Shown here: piece after piece, positions 52,358-60,618 of the stretch | Layout of the letters: each line of letters opens with the position of its first letter | Position numbering within the stretch: position 1 is the stretch's first letter | Origin: Planctomycetota bacterium | GTDB lineage: Bacteria > Planctomycetota > Phycisphaerae > Phycisphaerales > UBA1924 | Length of the DNA: 64,000 nt | Assembly (NCBI GenBank): GCA_963204725.1 | Contig: CAUJHH010000026.1 | Coordinates: 124,001-188,000 of the forward strand | Direction: 5' to 3' | Position numbers and translations under genes: made by a program | Notes under the pieces: model-generated | Databases searched by the model: none | What the model was told of the DNA's origin: nothing | What the model saw: the letters and a program-made list of their open reading frames with translations, nothing else

Positions 52358-53464
52358 ATGGAAGCGGGCATCGTCGGGCTGCCGAACGTCGGCAAGTCCA
52401 CACTCTTCAACGCATTGACGGCCGCGGGCGCACTCGCGGCCAACTACCCCTTCGCCACGATCGAGCCGAATATCGGCGTGGTCGCGATCCCGGACCCGCG
52501 TCTGGAGATTATTCGGTCGCACATCGAGAGCCAGAAGATCGTTCCGGCGATGCTGCGATTGGTGGACATCGCCGGAATCGTGCGCGGTGCCAGCAAGGGC
52601 GAGGGCCTCGGCAACAAGTTCCTGAGCCACATCCGCGAGGTCGACGCGATCGTCCAGGTGGTGCGGTGCTTTGAGAAAGCGCCGGGCGGCGAGGAGATCA
52701 CCCACGTTGAAGGAACCGTCGATCCGATCCGCGACATCGAAACGATCGAGACCGAGCTGGTCCTGGCCGACCTCGAGACCGTTGCAAGCGCCCTCCCGAA
52801 GGCCGAACGCGGAGCACGCGGCAAGGACCCGGAATCAATCGCTCGTGTCGAAGCGCTCACCTCGCTCAAGCCCGTGCTGAACGAGGGACGGCCCGCACGA
52901 ACGATCGACTTCACGGGGAAGCCGGAACTCGTCAAGGCCGTCAAGTCGCTGGGACTCATCTCGGCAAAGCGTGTGCTCTACGTTGCAAACGTCGACGAGA
53001 GCGACCTGCACGGAACCGGGCAGATGTCGCAGCGTGTCCGCGACCACGCGGCAACGGTCGGCGCAGAAGTCGTGCCTGTGTGCGCCAAGATCGAGTCGGA
53101 GCTTTCCGAGCTCTCGCCCGAGGACAAGCTGGAGATGCTCCAGTCGCTCGGTCTGGACGAGCCCGCGCTCAACGCCGTGGCGCGAGCCGCGTACAAACTC
53201 CTGCATGTGCAGTCCTACTACACGGCAGGCCCGAAGGAGATCAGGGCCTGGACGGTGCCCGTCGGCTGCAAGGGCCCGCAGGCAGCAGGCGTCATCCACT
53301 CAGACTTCGAGCGCGGCTTCATCCGCGTTGAGGTCTACTCGGTCGACGACCTCGTCAAGCACAAGACAGAGAAAGCGATCAAGGACGCGGGAAGGCTCCG
53401 TGTCGAGGGCAAAGATTACACGATGCAGGATGGCGACGTCTGCCACTTCCTGTTCAACGTGTGA
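52358..53464 (+). CDS. ychF: Redox-regulated ATPase / ribosome-binding P-loop protein YchF
   Basis: 368 residues, the normal YchF/OLA1 length. The P-loop [14 protein letters not shown] is at residues 6-19, followed by [35 protein letters not shown] (switch II), and the NKxE-replacing ATP-specific region [11 protein letters not shown] near residue 210. The C-terminal TGS domain ends with [17 protein letters not shown]. The ATG is preceded by GGGAG, directly after a run of nine C residues. The upstream open extension is not YchF-like and was rejected. Confidence 0.96.
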   Translation: MEAGIVGLPNVGKSTLFNALTAAGALAANYPFATIEPNIGVVAIPDPRLEIIRSHIESQKIVPAMLRLVDIAGIVRGASKGEGLGNKFLSHIREVDAIVQVVRCFEKAPGGEEITHVEGTVDPIRDIETIETELVLADLETVASALPKAERGARGKDPESIARVEALTSLKPVLNEGRPARTIDFTGKPELVKAVKSLGLISAKRVLYVANVDESDLHGTGQMSQRVRDHAATVGAEVVPVCAKIESELSELSPEDKLEMLQSLGLDEPALNAVARAAYKLLHVQSYYTAGPKEIRAWTVPVGCKGPQAAGVIHSDFERGFIRVEVYSVDDLVKHKTEKAIKDAGRLRVEGKDYTMQDGDVCHFLFNV

Positions 53465-53522
53465 CCCGCTCGATTCTCAGCCGCTATCAACGCCTCACAT
53501 CACAACTCCGGGAAGGCACGCG

Positions 53523-53930
53523 ATGTCTAAGCAGAACGTTGACCTGATCCGGAGCATCTACGACGCCTTCGCACGCGGCGATGTCGCGGGCGTGCTCGGT
53601 CGGATGAGCCCCGACATCGTGTGGAACGAGGCGGAAAACTACCCCTACGCCGATGGAAACCCGTATGTCGGCCCGGAGGCCGTGGCCAACGGCGTCTTCG
53701 CACGCTGTGTCGGAGATTGGGACGGATTCGCGGTCGCCGTTGAAGAGATCCTCGACGCCGGCGACACCGTCGTCGCGCTCTGCAGGTATCGCGGCACGTT
53801 CAAACGGACCGGGAAGGTCCAGAACGCCCAGGTCGTCCACCTCTGGCGCGTGTCTAATGGAAGGGTCGTGCGATTCCAGCAGTACGCCGACACGCTGCAG
53901 GTCGCACGGGTGTCCGGAATCGTTCACTGA
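53523..53930 (+). CDS. SnoaL/NTF2-like protein
   Basis: 135 residues from the ATG preceded by GGGAAGG. A cone-shaped alpha+beta fold of the SnoaL-like/ketosteroid isomerase superfamily: VDLIRSIYDAFARGDVAGVLGRMSPDIVWNEAE at the N-terminus, GPEAVANGVF in the middle, and VVHLWRVSNGRVVRFQQYADT near the end. Members range from small-molecule enzymes to binding proteins, so no reaction is assigned. It follows ychF by 58 bases. Confidence 0.87.
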   Translation: MSKQNVDLIRSIYDAFARGDVAGVLGRMSPDIVWNEAENYPYADGNPYVGPEAVANGVFARCVGDWDGFAVAVEEILDAGDTVVALCRYRGTFKRTGKVQNAQVVHLWRVSNGRVVRFQQYADTLQVARVSGIVH

Positions 53931-53946
53931 GACATACGCGACCCGT

Positions 53947-54741
53947 CTAGCTGGGCATTCTGACGTACAGCGGGACCTCGCCGAAATCGGCGAATCCGAG
54001 CCGCTTGTACACCGGATGGCCATCCTCCGAGGCCTGGAGCACGCCGACGCCATAGCCAAGTCTGCGCGCCAGCCGCAGCGGCTCCGCAGTCGCGAACGCA
54101 CCAAGCCCCTTGCCTCGCTCATCCGGAAGCGTCGCCACGCCGTAGATCCCGGCCACACCTTCGTGGAGGAATACCAGCGATGTGCACACGGGATTCCCGT
54201 CCTTGAGGATCCAGAAGTACTGCAGCGGCGCGTCAGCACGGCTGTCTCCATCGATCCCGCCCGCGAACGCAGCTCCAACGGGAAGTGGAAGCCCGTAGCC
54301 GCGTGCGAACACGTCCGACCACGCGTCCCGTTGCTCGACGGAAGCGACCCGCGCCCATTCATACCCGGTCGGCAACGCGGTTTTGGCGAGACGCTCGATG
54401 TCAACAGCCATGGCAGGCAGGCCGCCGTGACGCTCGAATCCAAGACTGCTGAGATGATTCACGACAGCATCGGGAACCGTGCCGGTGAAGAACGCGGCAG
54501 CGGGCGCGCCGCAGCCCAACAGCGGCTCGATTGCATCTTGCACGGCTTGAGGGCTGGCAAGGCCGCACACGCAGGCGAAGTTCCCGAACGGATGCGCCTC
54601 ACCCGTGACCAGACGAACGAATCGCTGATCGACCGTGACGTTCGGGCCCGGCATGATCCTGCGGAACGCAAGGTCGATATGGCCCTTGATCAGGTCGCCG
54701 ATGCCGTCGCCGATGTCGGGGATCGATTGGAATGGTCGCAC
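53947..54741 (-). CDS. GNAT-family acetyltransferase
   Basis: 264 residues from GTG 54741, which has GGAGGG six bases upstream; ATG starts further downstream would remove conserved sequence. The C-terminal half is the GNAT acetyl-CoA domain: YFWILKDGNPVCTSLVFLHEGVAGIYGVATLPDERGKGLGAFAT, with the pyrophosphate-binding RGKGLG, then LGYGVGVLQASEDGHPVYKRLGF. The N-terminal half (about 1-130) resembles a diverged second GNAT lobe. Substrate unknown. Convergent with the SnoaL-like gene. Confidence 0.85.
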   Translation of the reverse strand: MRPFQSIPDIGDGIGDLIKGHIDLAFRRIMPGPNVTVDQRFVRLVTGEAHPFGNFACVCGLASPQAVQDAIEPLLGCGAPAAAFFTGTVPDAVVNHLSSLGFERHGGLPAMAVDIERLAKTALPTGYEWARVASVEQRDAWSDVFARGYGLPLPVGAAFAGGIDGDSRADAPLQYFWILKDGNPVCTSLVFLHEGVAGIYGVATLPDERGKGLGAFATAEPLRLARRLGYGVGVLQASEDGHPVYKRLGFADFGEVPLYVRMPS

Positions 54742-54933
54742 AAGACCCTCCGTGATGCGAGAATACAAGAATAAGCGGATCGACGACCTGCCGCCAAGGA
54801 CGCCGCCCGTTTGCCGATTTCGCGCAGAGGCGCGACCGTGCAAGCAAACGGGCACGGATCGTGCGATCCATGCCCGCTGATTCAACATTCAGTTGGTCTG
54901 TCGCCCGGGATAGGCGGCGGCACGCGGCGCGCC

Positions 54934-55782
54934 TCACTCCCTGCGGGCAAAGAGCTTGTAGAGCAGGATGACGATCTCGATATAGAGCCAGATGACCGTT
55001 GAAACGATCGCGTGGCCCGCCACCCACTCGTAGTGCTTCGGGAACTTGTTCTCGACGCCGGTGAGCACACTACTGAAGACCATCGCGACATTGAGCGAGG
55101 CGACCACAACCACGAAGAGGGAGAAGCCGATGCCGACGATTCCCGAGCCATGGATATAGGGGATCGAGATCCCGAACATGCGAAGAAGCCAGCCGGCGAG
55201 ATAGACAAACATGATCCCGCCGGTCACGCCGGTGATGACCTTGGCCGCGGTCCCCCCGATACGGAGCACACCGGTGCCAGTGGCCAGCGCGAGCGCGCCG
55301 ACAACGCCAAAGGTCAGCAGGATGGCCTGGAAGATGATCCCGGATCCGAGCGAGATCGCCTGAGCGTTGGTGAGGGGACCCGTCGCGCCGACGAGTTCGG
55401 GGTTCTGTGCGATCTTCGTGCCGACCGCGACCGCGATGGCAAACGAGATGAACGCCGCCCACGCGCCGCTGCATGTCGAGAGCACCGGACCGAGGAACTT
55501 GGCCGTCTGCGGCTTGCGATTGATGAACATCGAGCCGATCCATGAGACGGCGACGAGGCCAAGCCCGAGCGGGATGCCGAGCCCCGGCGGCATGATGCCC
55601 CGCGACATCAGCGACCAGATCACGAGCGCGCCCGTACACGCGAAGGCGAGGTTGATGAAGGTCTTGCTGACCGTGCCGGAAACGGTCATGTATGCAGACG
55701 CCTCGCGCGTGACGGCTTCTCGCTGGTCCCACGTCATGGGCTGCTCGAAAGGCTTCATGGCCGGACTGCTTGCTCGCAACAT
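54934..55782 (-). CDS. Bax inhibitor-1 / YccA family membrane protein
   Basis: 282 residues from the ATG preceded by GGGAGGA. Seven membrane helices are visible, starting near residue 40 (TFINLAFACTGALVIWSLM) and ending WLYIEIVILLYKLFARRE, the usual C-terminal signature of bacterial BI-1/YccA/YetJ proteins, which may leak calcium across the membrane. The conserved IYLD-like pair of Asp residues is not obvious, so calcium-channel function is not assured. The upstream in-frame extension overlaps non-conserved sequence. Confidence 0.86.
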   Translation of the reverse strand: MLRASSPAMKPFEQPMTWDQREAVTREASAYMTVSGTVSKTFINLAFACTGALVIWSLMSRGIMPPGLGIPLGLGLVAVSWIGSMFINRKPQTAKFLGPVLSTCSGAWAAFISFAIAVAVGTKIAQNPELVGATGPLTNAQAISLGSGIIFQAILLTFGVVGALALATGTGVLRIGGTAAKVITGVTGGIMFVYLAGWLLRMFGISIPYIHGSGIVGIGFSLFVVVVASLNVAMVFSSVLTGVENKFPKHYEWVAGHAIVSTVIWLYIEIVILLYKLFARRE

Positions 55783-56083
55783 CAGAATCCTCCCTGAATG
55801 GGTGAGTCTCGCGTCACCCGCGGTATGAAGGTTATGCAGCGTACGACGGCGGTTCCGGCCGGTTCGTCTCGCCTTTGTTAGGAACACGAACCCGGACACT
55901 CCGAGAACCCCACTTCAGGCCATGAAGTCGTCCAAACGTCGTAGGAATCCACAGTATCGGCTTGCCAATCGTCTTCTGCGATGCATGCTGAACGGGTAAC
56001 GCATTCGAAGGACCGGACGCGTTCGTTTGGCCATGGTGGGCATCGGCAAGATCGGATTGAAGAACCTTGAGGCAAGGCCGCCC
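55783..56083. other. Intergenic region before a lipoprotein gene
   Basis: About 300 bases between divergent genes. An imperfect inverted repeat (GGTTCGT and ACGAACC, about 18 bases apart) lies near 55,860-55,892. Nothing else recognised; open frames here lack protein character. Confidence 0.35.
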
Positions 56084-56521
56084 ATGCGCCAGTTCCAACC
56101 GAAGAGCGGGCCACCCTTCACGTGGTGTTTGCACCTATGCCCTCGAGCACAAACGCTCTTGAGGCTTGTCGCCGTCTCCCTCATTCCCCTGTTCTTTGCC
56201 GCGTGCGGCTCGGCAGTCCCCCATAGGCGGGCCTCGCTCTCGCCTTCGGGCGCAGGAGAATCCTGGCATGCGGTGCTCCCAAGCCCTGTCGTGACCGCGT
56301 ACGACGAGATCGGGCCGCACGATCTGGCGTACTCGCGACGCGATAGCGAGCTTGCCATTCGTTCTGAGGCGACGGTCAACGGGGTTGCCGATTCGTGGCC
56401 CTCACCCGAGCGGCCATCCCTTTCGCAGACGAGACGGCTCTACCTGAACAACCGGCCAGAGACCGTGGTCTACTTCCGCGACTCCTACCAGCTTCGGACG
56501 TACAGGACCTACGCCCACTGA
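56084..56521 (+). CDS. Putative lipoprotein of unknown function
   Basis: 145 residues from the ATG of MRQFQPKSG; an in-frame ATG 19 codons upstream is possible. A long basic N-terminus leads to a hydrophobic segment LLRLVAVSLIPLFFAACG whose final AACG fits a lipobox. The mature part is polar with SRRDSELAIRSEATVNGVADSW and a C-terminal tyrosine-rich end (DSYQLRTYRTYAH). No domain recognised. Convergent with the Fur-family gene. Confidence 0.6.
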   Translation: MRQFQPKSGPPFTWCLHLCPRAQTLLRLVAVSLIPLFFAACGSAVPHRRASLSPSGAGESWHAVLPSPVVTAYDEIGPHDLAYSRRDSELAIRSEATVNGVADSWPSPERPSLSQTRRLYLNNRPETVVYFRDSYQLRTYRTYAH

Positions 56522-56589
56522 CGCGCCGCGACACCGCGAGATTCCATCGAAGTTCGCATCTCGAACGTGCGGGGCGGCCGGAGACGGCC

Positions 56590-57126
56590 TCAGACCCTCG
56601 TCGTCGCAAAGATCGTGAATCGATGGCTCTGGGGGGCGAGCCCGCGCTCGGCGCAGATGCGGTCGCGAATCGCCGCCAGCTCCGGGATCGAGATCGTCTC
56701 CACACGGTTGGTGTCGACACAGATGACCATCTCCGTCGGTTCACGCCCGTAGACGAGCTGATAGTGGGCCTGGTCGGAATCCAGCGGCACACGCTGAATG
56801 ATCCCCGCCTCGAGCATCAGCTTGAGCGTGCGATAGATCGTGGCCTTCGAGACGCGGTGCCCGCTCGATCGAAGCGTTTCGATAAGCCGTTCGGCCTCAA
56901 AGATCCCATCGATCCGCATGATCGTGTCGAGCACGCGGGCACGCTCGGGCGTGTACTTCAGACCCTCGGACTTCAGCGTGCGCCGGAAGACGGCGCACAA
57001 TGGCTCGATGATCTGGAGATTCTGAAGCGAGGAATCGATCGCATCGTCCGGTCCCCCGCTTCGTGCCGCACCGGGGATCGGCAGCCTGTTTGAACCCGAC
57101 GAATTCGGCATGGGTTTTAGGGGCAT
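56590..57126 (-). CDS. Fur-family regulator lacking canonical metal ligands
   Basis: 178 residues; the ATG at 57126 has TACCAT eight bases upstream. The winged-helix DNA-binding domain (about 50-125) is intact: LKYTPERARVLDTIMRIDGIFEAERLIETL and HRVSKATIYRTLKLMLEAGIIQRV. The dimerisation/sensing part is atypical. The HHDH-plus-CxxC stretch of Fur, Zur and PerR is replaced by YGREPTEMVICVDTN, leaving one His in AHYQ. The upstream His of the HxSA-type motif is replaced by GIFEAE. Metal sensing by the usual sites is therefore doubtful. It could be a heme, redox or apo regulator. Confidence 0.88.
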   Translation of the reverse strand: MPLKPMPNSSGSNRLPIPGAARSGGPDDAIDSSLQNLQIIEPLCAVFRRTLKSEGLKYTPERARVLDTIMRIDGIFEAERLIETLRSSGHRVSKATIYRTLKLMLEAGIIQRVPLDSDQAHYQLVYGREPTEMVICVDTNRVETISIPELAAIRDRICAERGLAPQSHRFTIFATTRV

Positions 57127-57134
57127 TCATGGGA

Positions 57135-57140
57135 ATGGTA
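57135..57140 (-). promoter_or_regulatory. Candidate -10 element of the Fur-family gene
   Basis: TACCAT ends eight bases before the ATG, with no ribosome-binding site between. The divergent membrane-protein gene starts about 50 bases away. Confidence 0.33.
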
Positions 57141-57187
57141 GCGGGTGGGTGCGTTCAATACGGGCACGTCCGCCACGATCAGCACCG

Positions 57188-59497
57188 ATGCGCAACACGA
57201 CCGAAGCCATGGACCGGCCGCAGACTCGAACCCCCTCTCCCGACCGGCGATCCGCGCTTCGCTGGGTGCTCGTCGCGCCCGCGTGCCTGCTCGGCGGCGC
57301 GCTCCTCGCAGGGATCGGCCCGAACCACGGCCCGATCGTTGGGCTTGTCGCCGTGCTTTCCGCGCTGGCAGAGGCTGGACCACTCGTGCTGGCCTACGCC
57401 CTTGCATCTGCGGGCTTCGGCCTCGCCATCGCCCGCGTCGTGCGCATGAGCGAATCCGGGAGCAGCACCGACACCGAGTCACGCTGGCTCTCGCTGGCAC
57501 TCGGGCTTGGGATCATGCTCACGCTTAGCCATCTCGGAGGCTGTGCGCTCGGCTGGCAAGGGGCCATGGGCGCGATCGCGACATACGGCCCGATCGGCGC
57601 CGGCATCCTTGCGTTTGTGGTGGTCCTCTCTCGCGGTGCATACAAACGGCGCAACGAGAGTCGCCCGCCTCGCACGCTCCCCCGTGTGCGTGTCTCCACG
57701 CTGTGCTCGTGCGTGGGCGTCGCCGTGCTCATCGTGGCGTCGTGCTCGACGCCGGGCGTGCTCTGGGGAAGCGAGTTCGGCGGCTTCGACGCCCTCTCGT
57801 ACCACCTCCAGTTGCCGCGAGAGTGGTGGGCACAGGGTCGGATCATGCCTCTCGAGCACAACGTCTACTCCTTCCTGCCTTCATACGTCGAGGCGGCTTA
57901 CACCCACTTGGGCTCTCTCGCCGGCGGCCTGCTGGCCGGCTCCGGGATGACTCTCGTCTCGTGCCAACTCATGCACGCATCGATGACGATCCTCGCCGCA
58001 GGGCTCATCGGCCGGCTCTGCCACAGCCTCGCGACCATGGCCGGACTCGATGAACGAGCGCGAAGCGCGGCGCGGATGACCGGCTGGGCCGCGACACTCG
58101 TGACACCGTGGACGATCGTCACCGGCTCCCTGGCATACAACGAGATGGGGATGATCGCCTTCGGTGCCGCCGCGATGCTCGTCGCGATGCGCCAGCAGGT
58201 GCCCATCGGTCGGCGTGCCGCACTGTGCGCGTTCTTCGTCGGCATGGCGTGCTGCTGCAAACCGACCGCGATCTTCATGATCGCTCCGGTCGTCGGTCTG
58301 ATTCTGCTCTCCCGCGCCGCGCCAGGATCCTGGTGGCGGATTGCGATCATCGGCACCGCTGTCGGGCTCGTCACACTCTCGCCCTGGCTGATCCGAAACT
58401 GGCTCCACGGAGGCAACCCAGTCTTTCCTCAACTCACAGACGTGTTCGGCACGGCGCACTGGAGCGCCGAACAGGTCGCCCGCTATTCAGCGGCCCACCA
58501 CACCGATCTGCCTCTGCTCACGCGAGCCTCGCTCCTGTTCTGGCCAGAAACGGGCGATCCTGCCCGGCCGGAAGCACTGGTTCAGCGCGGCCTTCTGCAC
58601 GATCAATTCTTCGCGTTCCTGCCGTTGGTGGCTCTCTCGCTCGGAGGCACCCTCTTCTCGCGATGGCGACGGCGCCTCTTGAAGCCGACCGCGTTGATGG
58701 CGATCGGCGGATGCCTGCAGCTCGGCGCGTGGATCACCATGACGCATCTCCAGTCCCGGTTCCTGATGCCGACGCTCCTGACCGGCATCCCGCTCATCGG
58801 ACTGGCGATGGCGATGGCGGTGAGCGAGCACACGCTGCAATCGGAGCTCCCTTCCGCAACGCAGGCGCCAGGCGCTCGCACGGATCGGCGTTCGATCCGC
58901 CTCAGGCGGCGTGCCCTGATGGGCCTGATCAACGCCGGGCTCCTAGTGCAGGCCGCGTGGCTTGTGATGCTCTTCGCCCAGCAGGGGCGCGGCAATCCGA
59001 ACGCGTACCTGCTGCTCACGCCCTCCGAGCGAACCGGCGAGGCGTTCCGTTCCGAGTACAACCACACGAGTCCCGCCGCACGACGCTCGATCGACGCGGG
59101 CCTGCCGCCCGAGGCCTATACACGCCTCACTCTCGGCCCCGATGCTGGCGTGCTGTACCTGCTCGGTGATTCGACACCTCTCTACTTTCGCGTCCCGCTC
59201 TTGTACCACACCACATACGACGCTTCACCGCTGGGGGCGTTGATGCGATCGCATCCGGACGATCCGCTCGCATGGGAATCCGGCTTGCGTCGTGCCGGCG
59301 TGAGCTACGTGCTGCTCAATCTGTCGGAGCTCGAACGCCTGCACGATCGGTCCGGCTGGTACGATCCCGCCGTGAGTCCCGGCCTGGCCAAGAACTTCCT
59401 CGATGCGCACGCGGAACTCATCCGCGTGTGGCCGGAACAGGGACGAGGACTCTATCGACTGCACAACCCCGCACCCGGCGCAGGGGACGATTCGTGA
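57188..59497 (+). CDS. Polytopic GT-C-like membrane glycosyltransferase
   Basis: 769 residues from the ATG of MRNTTEAMDRPQ. About twelve membrane helices span residues 28-580, followed by a soluble C-terminal domain of about 170 residues. The first long loop has SEFGGFDALSYHLQLPREWWAQGRI near residue 200, with the acidic residue and aromatic-His pattern of GT-C lipid-sugar-dependent transferases such as ArnT/PMT. The sugar and acceptor are unknown. It is coupled to the next membrane-protein gene by a GTGA overlap, suggesting a joint role in surface glycan work. No ribosome-binding site seen. Confidence 0.78.
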   Translation: MRNTTEAMDRPQTRTPSPDRRSALRWVLVAPACLLGGALLAGIGPNHGPIVGLVAVLSALAEAGPLVLAYALASAGFGLAIARVVRMSESGSSTDTESRWLSLALGLGIMLTLSHLGGCALGWQGAMGAIATYGPIGAGILAFVVVLSRGAYKRRNESRPPRTLPRVRVSTLCSCVGVAVLIVASCSTPGVLWGSEFGGFDALSYHLQLPREWWAQGRIMPLEHNVYSFLPSYVEAAYTHLGSLAGGLLAGSGMTLVSCQLMHASMTILAAGLIGRLCHSLATMAGLDERARSAARMTGWAATLVTPWTIVTGSLAYNEMGMIAFGAAAMLVAMRQQVPIGRRAALCAFFVGMACCCKPTAIFMIAPVVGLILLSRAAPGSWWRIAIIGTAVGLVTLSPWLIRNWLHGGNPVFPQLTDVFGTAHWSAEQVARYSAAHHTDLPLLTRASLLFWPETGDPARPEALVQRGLLHDQFFAFLPLVALSLGGTLFSRWRRRLLKPTALMAIGGCLQLGAWITMTHLQSRFLMPTLLTGIPLIGLAMAMAVSEHTLQSELPSATQAPGARTDRRSIRLRRRALMGLINAGLLVQAAWLVMLFAQQGRGNPNAYLLLTPSERTGEAFRSEYNHTSPAARRSIDAGLPPEAYTRLTLGPDAGVLYLLGDSTPLYFRVPLLYHTTYDASPLGALMRSHPDDPLAWESGLRRAGVSYVLLNLSELERLHDRSGWYDPAVSPGLAKNFLDAHAELIRVWPEQGRGLYRLHNPAPGAGDDS

Positions 59498-60618
59498 TCG
59501 ACCGCAGACCCAACGGCGCTCCCGACACGCCGCCGACCCGTTTGACCATGCGCCGCGTGGTCGTGCAGCTCGTGGGGTACGGCGTCGGGCTTGCACTCCT
59601 GGTGTGGTGCGGCTCCCGGGCGTTCTCGCCAGAGAATCGGGGCCAGCTCTCGAAGCTGGGGGAGGCGAGCGCATCGGATGTCGCGCTGCTCTGCATCCTC
59701 TCGATCGCATCGATCGTGCTCAACGGGCTGATCTTCTGGACGGCCGTCCGACCCGTGAAGCGAGTGCCCATCGACAGCGTGCTGGCGACAAACGCGATCG
59801 CCACCGTGCTCAACTACGTCCCCTTCAAGCTCAGCATGCTCTCTCGCATCCTGATCCACAACAGGCGGGACGGAGTCTCGCTGCTGACGATCGGCGGGTG
59901 GCTCGCCACGGTGATCCTGATCCTCGTCGCCACACTCGGACCGATGGTCGCGATCTCGCTGGCTCACCCGGTCGTCGACGGCGCGTGGATCGCGATGGTG
60001 GCGGGCGCAATGACGGTCGCGGCGGCGGCAATCGTGCTCGGATCTCGCCTCTGCCTGACCAAGCCGGTTCGGCGCGGCGCACGCTCGTTCGCGGGAAAGA
60101 CCCGACTCGGGCGCCGATTCCTGGCGTCGTCCATGGAGCCCCACGTGCTCGACGGGCTCCGGATGATCGCGAGCCCGCGCGCGGTCGGAGCGGGCGTCGT
60201 CCTGCGGCTCGCCGACGTCACCGCCCAGTCGGCACGCTTCGTGATCGCGGCGGGCATCCTCGGCATTGCCCTCCGCTTCGACCGGGCATTCCTGCTCGCA
60301 GCGACCTACTTTGGTATCGGCATCGTCAGCCCCTTCGGGATGCTGGGGACTCGCGAGGCCGGCGTCGCGGGGCTGGCCGACGCGCTGGACATCCCGAACC
60401 CGGCCTCCATCGCCGCGGTCGTGCTGCTCGTGAGCGCAACCGAGGCCCTCGTCACAATCGTCCTTGCCACGGTCGGCGCGATCTACCTGCGTCCGATGCG
60501 GCTCATGGTCCGGGAAGTCGCCCGCATCGCGCACGACGAGCACATCACCACGCCCGGAGCGGATCTACCCTCTGCCGATGCGCCTGGCCCTGGCACAACT
60601 CAATCCGACGGTCGGTGA
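59494..60618 (+). CDS. UPF0104/lysylphosphatidylglycerol synthetase-like membrane protein
   Basis: 374 residues, starting at GTG in the overlap with the preceding stop; AGGGGA lies nine bases upstream. Eight or more membrane helices. The stretches VLNYVPFKLSMLSRILIHNR, near residue 108, and GIGIVSPFGMLGTREAGVAGL, near residue 280, match the flippase-like domain of the UPF0104/LPG_synthase_TM family, which moves or modifies lipids. It probably works with the GT-C-like protein. The last 41 bases overlap nadE. Confidence 0.82.
   Translation: MIDRRPNGAPDTPPTRLTMRRVVVQLVGYGVGLALLVWCGSRAFSPENRGQLSKLGEASASDVALLCILSIASIVLNGLIFWTAVRPVKRVPIDSVLATNAIATVLNYVPFKLSMLSRILIHNRRDGVSLLTIGGWLATVILILVATLGPMVAISLAHPVVDGAWIAMVAGAMTVAAAAIVLGSRLCLTKPVRRGARSFAGKTRLGRRFLASSMEPHVLDGLRMIASPRAVGAGVVLRLADVTAQSARFVIAAGILGIALRFDRAFLLAATYFGIGIVSPFGMLGTREAGVAGLADALDIPNPASIAAVVLLVSATEALVTIVLATVGAIYLRPMRLMVREVARIAHDEHITTPGADLPSADAPGPGTTQSDGR
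60566..60571 (+). promoter_or_regulatory. Candidate -10 element of nadE inside the preceding gene
   Basis: TACCCT ends six bases before the nadE ATG, within the last codons of the membrane-protein gene. The nearest GGAG is 18 bases from the ATG, too far for a normal ribosome-binding site. Confidence 0.3.
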
